Positions 1 to 5,363 of a stretch of DNA of 7,084 nt are shown piece by piece. The stretch covers positions 1-7,084 of the forward strand of contig JAEZRH010000044.1 of the NCBI GenBank assembly GCA_023412845.1. The letters run 5' to 3'. The notes under the pieces are model-generated. The model was not told the DNA's origin. It ran no database searches and worked only from the letters and a program-made list of their open reading frames with translations. Each line of letters starts with the position of its first letter. Within the stretch, counting starts at the first letter, position 1. This stretch comes from Bacillota bacterium (GTDB lineage: Bacteria; Bacillota; Clostridia; Oscillospirales; Acutalibacteraceae). The position numbers were made by a program, and so were the translations under genes.

Positions 1-215
1 ACCCGCTGATCCGCACGACGACGGAGGGACTTGAGGCGAACAGCCACGGCTGCATCGTCGTGAAGGACGACGGCTCGATGGCGACGACGCGCGAAGGCGT
101 GTACGCCGCGGGCGACGCGGTCAGCGGGGCGGCGACGGTGATCCTGGCCATGGGCGGCGGCAAGGATGCCGCGCGCTCCATCGACAGTTATATCAAAGCA
201 AAATCGAATTTCTGA
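1..215 (+). CDS. Glutamate synthase small chain / NfnB-type NAD(P)H flavoprotein, C-terminal fragment
   Basis: Codons begin at base 3 and run 70 residues to a TGA at 213-215; the start lies left of the window. The visible end carries NPLI-type context (PLIRTTTEGLE), then the second dinucleotide/FAD-binding signature GVYAAGDAVSGAATVILAMG and a closing helix GKDAARSIDSYIKAK. This ending is typical of the GltD/GltA family: the small chain of NADPH-glutamate synthase, and the closely related NfnB subunit of NADH-dependent ferredoxin:NADP+ oxidoreductase in anaerobes. In both, the AAGDA segment binds FAD and the protein moves electrons between NAD(P)H, flavin and Fe-S centres in the cytoplasm. The fragment cannot separate GltD from NfnB; the upstream gene would decide, since an NfnA-like ferredoxin-NADP reductase alpha subunit would favour NfnB. 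A hairpin follows the stop, so this is probably the last gene of its transcript. Confidence 0.85.
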   Translation, partial: PLIRTTTEGLEANSHGCIVVKDDGSMATTREGVYAAGDAVSGAATVILAMGGGKDAARSIDSYIKAKSNF

Positions 216-222
216 CCGATCC

Positions 223-252
223 ATGCCGCGGGGGTGCCCTCTTCCGCGGCAT
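223..252 (+). terminator. Hairpin after the flavoprotein gene, possible weak intrinsic terminator
   Basis: A perfect 9-bp inverted repeat, ATGCCGCGG (223-231) and CCGCGGCAT (244-252), lies 7 bases after the stop codon. The loop starts GGG and ends CTT, so up to three further pairs (two G-U) could extend the stem. The downstream sequence (TCGTATTTG) has only short T-runs, so termination may be partial. Confidence 0.5.
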
Positions 253-274
253 TCGTATTTGAATTGGAGAGAAT

Positions 275-287
275 GGGGAGAAATATG
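275..287 (+). promoter_or_regulatory. Strong SD and ATG out of frame with the chemoreceptor remnant
   Basis: GGGGAG at 275-280 is followed after 4 bases by an ATG at 285-287. This is the best translation-start signal before the chemoreceptor remnant, far better than the signal at the in-frame ATG 331. From 285 the frame reads MKLKNMKWKKNK and ends after 42 codons at a TAG. Removing one A from the A8 run at 309-316 would join it to the chemoreceptor frame as MKLKNMKWKKIKLRNMKIGRKL, a plausible MCP N-terminus. The original start was therefore probably 285, now out of frame by one base. Confidence 0.5.
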
Positions 288-335
288 AAGCTTAAAAATA
301 TGAAATGGAAAAAAAATAAAGCTGAGAAATATGAA
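278..335 (+). repeat. 12-bp direct repeat of an SD-start segment
   Basis: GAGAAATATGAA occurs perfectly at 278-289 and again at 324-335. Each copy holds a GAG (part of an SD), a 4-base spacer and an ATG. The copies are 46 bases apart, so their ATGs lie in different reading frames. They flank the A8 tract at 309-316. Confidence 0.7.
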
Positions 336-835
336 AATAGGCAGGAAACTGGTTCTTACCTTCATATTGATATCTCTGATTTCCAGTATCAGCGGGGTCG
401 TCGGGTTTAGCATGATGAAGACAATGGCCCGGCAGTATTCGGTTGTTCTGGAAAAGTATGGATTCTCGCAGGGAGACGTCGGCCTTTTTAATACGGAATT
501 CAATAATAACAACGTTATTATGAGGGATATTATTCTTCAGGGCACTGTCGCCGACAAACTGAAAAACAAGGAGCAGCTTGATCAGTCCAGCGTCAAGCTG
601 AACCAATATCTGGCTAGAATGAAAACCAGCATGGTGAGCGGTGACGAACAAAACTATTATAATACCATACTGGACTGCCTGCAGCAGTATGCGGTTGCGC
701 GGGATCAGGTGGTCCAACTGGCGATTTCCGAGGATTCCCCAAAGGCCTCGAACATGATGGCGCAGGACTGCACTCCGGCACTGCCGCCGGACGCTTTCCG
801 TACAAGCCCGCACCGCTGCCGGGGGCGGGGATTCG

Positions 836-864
836 TTGACAGTTCGTCTGCGCAAGGGTATAAT
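836..864 (+). promoter_or_regulatory. Perfect consensus sigma-A/sigma-70 promoter
   Basis: TTGACA at 836-841 and TATAAT at 859-864 are separated by exactly 17 bases, matching both hexamers and the optimal spacing. Transcription should start near 870-872, about 140 bases before the pump ATG. It is the only convincing promoter for the pump-RCK operon. It lies inside the meaningless 3' part of the chemoreceptor remnant, just past the junction near 784. A promoter this strong before an ion pump makes a downstream brake, such as the hairpin at 911-956, easy to understand. Confidence 0.85.
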
Positions 865-910
865 ACTTCTCAGACGGAAAGGGGACCCTTGCCGATCCGC
901 CCTTTGTTTT

Positions 911-956
911 GTTTGGAGTTGCGGGATCTCATAAACCCGCGGTTCCCGGCTTTTTT
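911..956 (+). terminator. Intrinsic terminator inside the pump leader
   Basis: GTTTGGAGTTGCGGG (911-925) pairs with CCCGCGGTTCCCGGC (936-950) in 14 of 15 positions, counting G-U pairs and one T/C mismatch, around a 10-base loop. The inner five pairs are all G-C. TTTTTT follows immediately at 951-956. It lies about 50 nt beyond the end of the consensus promoter and before the ATPase start, so it would give an RNA of about 85 nt unless read through. Five G-U pairs weaken the stem. Confidence 0.6.
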
Positions 957-1002
957 GACGAAGCACGATCCGAGCCGGCCCATACGGACGGGCTCTCAGT
1001 AA

Positions 1003-1009
1003 AGAAGGA
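1003..1009 (+). promoter_or_regulatory. SD abutting the ATPase start codon
   Basis: AGAAGGA (1003-1009) touches the ATG at 1010 with no spacer, whereas the next two genes have 7 bases. The frame is closed by a TGA at 956-958, and no other ATG, GTG or TTG lies between it and 1010, so this ATG remains the best start. The spacing suggests poor initiation or a start that needs leader RNA structure. Confidence 0.4.
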
Positions 1010-3844
1010 ATGAATACGGATATCGGCAGCAAATCCGCCGGAGCGTCCACGGACCGTCCGGCAGAAAAAATTCAGGCTTTTCCTGCGGAAGGCGTCTATG
1101 AGGCGCTTTCCACTTCCCCCGGCGGTCTTACGCCCGGGGAAGCTCAGGAGCGGCAAAAAAAGTACGGTAAAAACCTGATCGAATCAGGGAAAAAGAAATC
1201 CCCGGTATTGATTTTCCTTGCAAATTTCACACATCTGATGGCCGTGCTCCTTTGGGTAGCCGGCTTCGTGGCCTTTTTTGCGGGAATGCCGGAGCTTGGC
1301 GTTGCCGTCTGGCTTGTCAATGTGATCAACGGAGTGTTCAGCTTCTGGCAGGAGTACCGCGCCGGCAAGGCGACGGAAGCGCTCAGACGGATGCTTCCCT
1401 CATACGCCCGCGTCATCCGGGGCGGGGAAGAACAGAAGATCCTCGCGGAGGATCTTGTTCCCGGCGACATCATCCTGCTCGCGGAAGGCGACCGCGTTTC
1501 TGCGGATGCCCGTCTTGTGGAAAGCAGCGGTCTTCAAGTCGACCAGTCCACTCTGACCGGCGAATCGAACCCGGTTCACAAGATCAAAGACGCCGTATTC
1601 AAGGAAGACCTGACCACGGCAGAAATTCCGAATCTTGTGTTTGCGGGCACCAGTGTTTCGGAGGGCAACGGCAAAGCGGTCGTGACCAAAATCGGCATGG
1701 GCACGGAATTCGGCAGGATCGCTTATCTGACACAAACTACGGAAACGGGGGACAGCCCCCTGCAGAAAGAACTGAACCGCCTGACCCGCCAGATCTCCGT
1801 GATTTCCATTGCCGTCGGTTCGCTGTTTTTTGTGGCGGCGCTCCTTTTCATCCATCAGCCGATCGCCCAGTCGTTCATTTTTGCGCTGGGCATGGTGGTG
1901 GCTTTCATCCCGGAGGGCCTGCTCCCGACGGTTACCCTGTCCCTCGCAATGGCGGTGCAGCGCATGGCCAAACGCAACGCGCTTGTGAAAAAACTCAACT
2001 CGGTCGAAACGCTGGGCTGTACCTCGGTCATCTGCACAGATAAAACGGGGACCCTCACGCAGAACGAGATGACGGTTAACCGCCTTTGGACTTCCGGGAA
2101 GGAATACCAGGTGACGGGCGTCGGTTATGAGCCCCGCGGGGATGTTCTGCTGAACAACGAAAAAATAACCGCGCGGCAGGACGACGAGCTCCGCCTGCTG
2201 CTGACTGCCGCCGCGCTTTGCAGCAACGCGCGGCTTTTACCGCCGAGCGAGGAGTCCGGCCGATATGTCGTACTCGGGGACCCAACGGAGGCTTGCCTCG
2301 GCGTGGCCGCCCAGAAGGCGGGAATCGACATGCAGCGGCAGGCGCAGCAGACTCCCCGCCTGCGCGAACTGCCGTTCGAGTCCCGCCGAAAGCGCATGAC
2401 GACCATCCACCAGCTTGAGTCGCCAATAGACGATGCCGCGCGCGTCGCCTACGTAAAGGGGGCGCCCAAGGAAGTCATGAAGCTTAGCAGCCGGATCCGG
2501 ATAGACGGCGAGGAACGGCCCATGACGGATGACTTCCGGCAGCGGATCATGGACGCAAACGACGGTTACGCCCGCAACGGCCTGCGCGTGCTTGCCGTTG
2601 CCTACCGGCTGCTTCATAAGACCGACCCCATCCCGAAAGCCATGAGCGCTTATACGCCCGAGATCATAGAACAGGACCTCGTCTTTGTCGGCCTTGTGGT
2701 CATGGCGGATCCCCCGCGGCCGGAGGTCGCGGCAGCCGTCGAGGAATGCCACAGCGCCGGCATCCGCGTCATCATGATCACGGGCGATTACGGGCTGACG
2801 GCCGAGAGCATCGCAAAGCGCATCGGCATTGTAACGGGCCCGCACCCGCGCGTGGTCTCCGGGCTTGAACTCGAAGCTCTTTCGGACGATCAGCTGAAGG
2901 AATATCTGAAGGACGAGATCATTTTTGCCCGCGTCGCGCCGGAGCAGAAGCTCCGCGTCGTCTCCAATCTTCAGGAAATGGGCGAGGTTGTCGCCGTCAC
3001 GGGCGACGGGGTAAACGATTCTCCGGCCCTGAAGAAGGCGGACATCGGCGTTGCCATGGGAATCGCGGGTACCGACGTTGCCAAAGAGGCCGCGGATATG
3101 ATCCTGACCGACGACAATTTCGCCTCTATCGTCCATGCGATCGAAGAGGGGCGCGCCGTCTACAGCAACATCCGCAAGTTCCTGCTCTATATTCTCAACT
3201 CCAACGTCCCGGAAGCGGTCCCGTCGGCAATGTTCCTGTTTTCGCGCGGAGCCGTCCCGCTTCCGCTGACGGTCATGCAGATCCTTACGATCGACCTCGG
3301 CACGGATATGCTGCCGGCGCTCGGCCTTGGCACGGAAAAGCCCGAGGCGGGGATCATGAACCAGCCCCCGCGCGACAGGAAGAAGCCCATGCTGAACAAA
3401 GGTCTTGTAGCCAAGGCGTTTTTGTGGTACGGCATGCTGGAATCGGCCCTGTCTATGGCCGCGTATTTCTTTGTCAATTGGGTGAACGGATGGCCCGGTC
3501 TGCCGCTTGCGTCCGGCAGCAGCCCGGTCTATCTGCAGGCGACTACCGCCACGCTGGCCGCGATCGTTTTCTGCCAGGTCGGGCAGGTGTTCAACTGCCG
3601 TACCGAGCGCGTTTCCGTTTTGAAGACCGGCCTCTTCGGCAACAGACAGGTCAATCTGGGCGTGCTGTTTGAGCTTTGCCTGATAGCCGTTCTGGTGTAT
3701 TTCCCGCCGCTGCAATACGTTTTCCATACGTCGCCGCTGACCGGCAGCGACTGGTTCTGCTGTGCGCATGGCCGCCTCTTGTGCTGCTGCTGGAGGAAGC
3801 GAGAAAAGCCCTGCCGAATGGAAGACGCAACCGCTCCGACTTAA
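1010..3844 (+). CDS. P-type cation ATPase, type IIC-like (Na+/K+ or H+/K+ pump homologue), C-terminus frameshifted
   Basis: An integral-membrane pump that couples ATP hydrolysis through an aspartyl phosphate to cation transport. In order: N-terminal cation_ATPase_N region (about 27-75); M1-M2 (about 66-115); actuator domain with TGES at 183-186; M3-M4 with PEGLL at 301-305; phosphorylation motif DKTGT with catalytic Asp344; nucleotide domain with KGAPKE (483-488); TGD (591-593); hinge TGDGVND (664-670); M5 with SNVPE (731-735); M6 with DLGTD (762-766); and the C-terminal helices. PEGLL, SN-PE and DLGTD match the K+-site pattern of Na,K-ATPase (Glu327, Ser775, Asn776, Glu779, Asp804, Asp808), whereas SERCA has PEGLP and an NxxTD M6. 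K+ uptake against Na+ or H+ is therefore inferred, not shown; a Ca2+ pump remains possible. No beta subunit is seen. After Trp915 this frame gives an odd Cys/Arg-rich tail (FCCAHGRLLCCCW), while the -1 frame supplies a normal last helix ending at 3864. First gene of the operon with two RCK genes. Confidence 0.93.
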   Translation: MNTDIGSKSAGASTDRPAEKIQAFPAEGVYEALSTSPGGLTPGEAQERQKKYGKNLIESGKKKSPVLIFLANFTHLMAVLLWVAGFVAFFAGMPELGVAVWLVNVINGVFSFWQEYRAGKATEALRRMLPSYARVIRGGEEQKILAEDLVPGDIILLAEGDRVSADARLVESSGLQVDQSTLTGESNPVHKIKDAVFKEDLTTAEIPNLVFAGTSVSEGNGKAVVTKIGMGTEFGRIAYLTQTTETGDSPLQKELNRLTRQISVISIAVGSLFFVAALLFIHQPIAQSFIFALGMVVAFIPEGLLPTVTLSLAMAVQRMAKRNALVKKLNSVETLGCTSVICTDKTGTLTQNEMTVNRLWTSGKEYQVTGVGYEPRGDVLLNNEKITARQDDELRLLLTAAALCSNARLLPPSEESGRYVVLGDPTEACLGVAAQKAGIDMQRQAQQTPRLRELPFESRRKRMTTIHQLESPIDDAARVAYVKGAPKEVMKLSSRIRIDGEERPMTDDFRQRIMDANDGYARNGLRVLAVAYRLLHKTDPIPKAMSAYTPEIIEQDLVFVGLVVMADPPRPEVAAAVEECHSAGIRVIMITGDYGLTAESIAKRIGIVTGPHPRVVSGLELEALSDDQLKEYLKDEIIFARVAPEQKLRVVSNLQEMGEVVAVTGDGVNDSPALKKADIGVAMGIAGTDVAKEAADMILTDDNFASIVHAIEEGRAVYSNIRKFLLYILNSNVPEAVPSAMFLFSRGAVPLPLTVMQILTIDLGTDMLPALGLGTEKPEAGIMNQPPRDRKKPMLNKGLVAKAFLWYGMLESALSMAAYFFVNWVNGWPGLPLASGSSPVYLQATTATLAAIVFCQVGQVFNCRTERVSVLKTGLFGNRQVNLGVLFELCLIAVLVYFPPLQYVFHTSPLTGSDWFCCAHGRLLCCCWRKREKPCRMEDATAPT

Positions 3845-3864
3845 AAAATAAACAACAGGAATAG
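3752..3864 (+). other. Displaced last transmembrane helix of the ATPase (-1 frameshift)
   Basis: Reading -1 after the Trp915 codon (TGG, 3752-3754) continues as VLLCAWPPLVLLLEEARKAL and ends at a TAG at 3862-3864. A hydrophobic helix followed by an acidic-basic EEARK tail is the usual end of bacterial P2-type ATPases. The frame open to 3844 instead yields a Cys/Arg-rich peptide with no helix. One missing base near 3752-3757 explains this, either as a real mutation or a sequence error. The corrected protein would be 951 residues and end 17 bases before the first RCK gene. No convincing slippery heptamer lies at the junction, so programmed frameshifting is less likely. Confidence 0.75.
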
Positions 3865-3881
3865 TCAGAGGAGGAAATCAT

Positions 3882-4529
3882 ATGAAAGTGATCGTAGTCG
3901 GCATGGGACGACTTGGACTCGGGCTTGCCCGCAGCCTTGTGAAAGAGGGCGATCAGGTCATTGCAATCGATTCCGACCCGGAAGTCCTGAAGGGGATCGT
4001 GGATTTTCCGGTCAAAAAAGTAGTCGGCATCGGTTTCGACCGTAAGGTACTGGAGGAGGCGAAGATCAGCGCCGTCGATGCGGTCGTCGCGTGTACTTCC
4101 AGCGACGAGGCGAATATCGTCATCGCCAAGGTTGCAAAAGACGTTTATCACGTGCCGCGCGTCATCGCCCGGCTTTACGACTATAACAAGGAAGAAACGT
4201 ACCGCCGCATCGGCATTCAGACCATTTCCGCCACGACATGGGGCGCCAGGCGCGCGATCGAGCTTCTGACCTACCATCATCTTGACAATGTTTACGAGAT
4301 CGGCAACGGTAACGTGGATCTTGTCCGCGTGGACATCCCGCTGATGTTCGTTGGCCACACGGTTGCCTCCCTGACCGCCCTCGGCGAGATTCAGGTCGTT
4401 TCCATCAGCAGGAACGGCCAGACCTTCATTCCCACCGCGGGCACGGTCCTGGAAGTGGACGATATCCTTTATATCGCGCTGCTCGCCGCCGCTTCCGAAA
4501 AGCTCAAATCCATGCTCGGCCTTGCATGA
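3882..4529 (+). CDS. trkA: TrkA/KtrA-type RCK protein 1 (K+ transport regulatory subunit)
   Basis: A 215-residue cytoplasmic protein of normal length for a single RCK unit. RCK_N (about 1-125) is a Rossmann fold with GMGRLG at 7-12 and an acidic residue, Asp30, at the end of the second strand (VIAIDSD), the usual mark of NAD(H) binding. RCK_C (about 138-213), with the VGHTVASL and GTVLEVDDILYI segments, normally forms a ligand-binding dimer; in related proteins the ligand can be c-di-AMP. Such proteins assemble as rings that gate TrkH/KtrB channels in response to nucleotides. The start has a textbook AGGAGG at 3869-3874 with a 7-base spacer. It begins 17 bases after the frameshift-corrected pump stop, so it is probably co-transcribed with the pump. 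No channel subunit is in view, so its partner is either the ATPase or a channel encoded elsewhere. Confidence 0.93.
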   Translation: MKVIVVGMGRLGLGLARSLVKEGDQVIAIDSDPEVLKGIVDFPVKKVVGIGFDRKVLEEAKISAVDAVVACTSSDEANIVIAKVAKDVYHVPRVIARLYDYNKEETYRRIGIQTISATTWGARRAIELLTYHHLDNVYEIGNGNVDLVRVDIPLMFVGHTVASLTALGEIQVVSISRNGQTFIPTAGTVLEVDDILYIALLAAASEKLKSMLGLA

Positions 4530-4550
4530 GAAGAAAGAGGTGATTTTTAC

Positions 4551-5210
4551 ATGAAAATCATTATTGTGGGCGGCGGACACGTCGGCTCTTATATTGCGCG
4601 CCTTTTGATTTCGGACGGACACGAAGTGAGGGTGGTCGAGCACCGGGAAGAGGTGTTCATCAAGCTGCAGAAAGAGCTTCCGCGGGAAGCGCCCGTGTTT
4701 GGCAGCGGCACAAACCCCGAAGTGCTTGAAAAGTCGGGGATCGCAGATGCGGACGTAGTGGCGGCAATCACCGGCAAGGATGAAATCAATCTGGTGGTTT
4801 CCCTGCTGGCAAAGGAAGAATACGGCGTCCCGAGAGTGGTCGCAAGGGTGAACAATCCGAAAAACTCCTGGCTGTTCAGCCCGTCCATGGGCGTGGACAT
4901 GGGAATCAACCAGGCGGATCTGGCGGCCCATTTCATCGTGGAAGAAATGGACATGAAGCAGATATTCACGCTCATGAAGCTGGACCGCGGGGACTATTCC
5001 ATTGTGCGGGCCAAGGTGATGCCAGGGTGCCGGGCCGCCGGGAAACTGGTCAGGGACCTTTCGCTCCCGCAGAAGGCGGTGCTGATTGCCGTAACGCGCG
5101 GCGACAGCATCCTGATCCCCCGCGGGGGGACGGAGCTGATGGCGGGCGACGATATCCTTGCCCTTACCGACGCCAAAAGCCGCGGCGCGCTTACCGAAGT
5201 GTTCTGCTGA
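4551..5210 (+). CDS. trkA: TrkA/KtrA-type RCK protein 2 (K+ transport regulatory subunit)
   Basis: A second RCK protein of 219 residues, paralogous to the preceding one. It has a Rossmann fold with GGGHVG at 7-12, an acidic Glu30 ending strand 2 (VRVVEHR), GSGTNPEVLEKSGI and DADVVAAITGKDEIN in the usual positions, and an RCK_C domain at about 140-219 containing AAGKLVRDLSLP and ELMAGDDILALTD. The start ATG follows GAGGTGA (4537-4543) by 7 bases and lies 21 bases after the first RCK gene's stop, so translation of the pair is probably coordinated. Adjacent single-RCK paralogues could form a mixed ring; two-domain TrkA proteins of proteobacteria place two such units in one chain. Glu instead of Asp at position 30, and a variant glycine loop, suggest slightly different nucleotide handling. 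A strong terminator follows, making this the last gene of the operon. Confidence 0.93.
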   Translation: MKIIIVGGGHVGSYIARLLISDGHEVRVVEHREEVFIKLQKELPREAPVFGSGTNPEVLEKSGIADADVVAAITGKDEINLVVSLLAKEEYGVPRVVARVNNPKNSWLFSPSMGVDMGINQADLAAHFIVEEMDMKQIFTLMKLDRGDYSIVRAKVMPGCRAAGKLVRDLSLPQKAVLIAVTRGDSILIPRGGTELMAGDDILALTDAKSRGALTEVFC

Positions 5211-5233
5211 ACACCGGGCAGACCTGAACTGAA

Positions 5234-5267
5234 AACGTCGGTCCCGCGGCGTTACAGATTGTTTTTT
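5234..5267 (+). terminator. Weak upstream hairpin after the second RCK gene
   Basis: AACGTCG (5234-5240) pairs with CGGCGTT (5247-5253), with one G-U, around a 6-base loop. A T6 run follows only 8 bases later (5262-5267), too far for an efficient terminator. It may form a tandem with the strong terminator just downstream. Confidence 0.3.
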
Positions 5268-5277
5268 ACAAAAAATT

Positions 5278-5313
5278 AACCATGTGCAGGGATTTCTCTG
5301 CACATGGTTTTTT
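5278..5313 (+). terminator. Strong, probably bidirectional intrinsic terminator
   Basis: AACCATGTGCAG (5278-5289) and CTGCACATGGTT (5298-5309) form a perfect 12-bp stem with an 8-base loop. Six T's (5308-5313) end the plus-strand transcript. Six A's at 5270-5275, a few bases left of the stem, give a T-run on the other strand. It sits between the convergent RCK operon and minus-strand chemoreceptor gene, so it can serve both. Confidence 0.9.
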
Positions 5314-5363
5314 GCGCGCTGACGAATCCTGCTGTTTCCATGCTGCAGCGGAACGAAAAATCG

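Larger units (their letters stand above)
331..1002 (+). pseudogene. Truncated methyl-accepting chemotaxis protein (N-terminal sensor part only)
   Basis: Residues 1-151 (to about base 783) look like the front of a chemoreceptor. There is a basic start (MKIGRKL), TM1 at about residues 7-29, then a helical extracellular segment of the 4HB_MCP type with FNNNNVIMRDIIL and a late DCTPAL motif that normally precedes the fourth helix. After CTPAL the frame runs into Arg/Pro-rich sequence with no family character and stops at 1000-1002. TM2, HAMP and the methyl-accepting signalling domain are absent in every frame, so the product could not signal to CheA. The open tail overlaps the promoter and leader of the next gene, which argues that it is not coding. 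ATG 331 is the in-frame start, with only a weak GAG four bases upstream; a strong SD and ATG at 275-287 are one base out of frame. The DNA is AT-richer than the operon that follows. I read this as a remnant of deletion or recombination. Confidence 0.75.
871..1009 (+). promoter_or_regulatory. Structured 5' leader of the pump operon, candidate attenuator or riboswitch
   Basis: About 140 nt separate the predicted transcription start from the pump ATG. The terminator-like hairpin at 911-950 plus T6 competes with other pairings. GGGGACC (881-887) can pair with GGTTCCC (941-947), with one G-U, taking the 3' arm of the terminator. GCCG and CCGC (891-894, 897-900) can pair with GCGG and CGGC (939-942, 947-950). 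A further small hairpin, GAGCC (972-976) with GGCTC (991-995), sits just before the SD. This terminator/antiterminator geometry is usual for attenuators. I could not match it to a riboswitch class; it lacks the GGGGAGUAG core of yybP-ykoY and a T-box signature. Confidence 0.45.

Noticed and set aside
871..1009. yybP-ykoY (Mn2+) riboswitch, which often precedes P-type ATPases
   Set aside because: The leader has GGGGACC, not the conserved GGGGAGUAG core, and I cannot find the second conserved loop; a T-box is excluded for lack of its specifier and GGUGG elements. A covariance search is still needed for other classes.
2237..3769. A 510-codon open frame antisense to the ATPase
   Set aside because: It lies wholly opposite a gene with clear P-type motifs, its composition is His/Arg/Gly/Asp-rich with no family features, and high GC explains the long opening.
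3842..3850. A6 slippery run at the ATPase stop as a programmed frameshift site
   Set aside because: The frame is already wrong about 90 bases earlier (near 3754), so slippage here would not restore the last helix.
3651..5303. A 550-codon open frame antisense to the RCK genes
   Set aside because: It covers two recognised RCK genes and a strong terminator, and its sequence shows no domain pattern. It is a compositional shadow.
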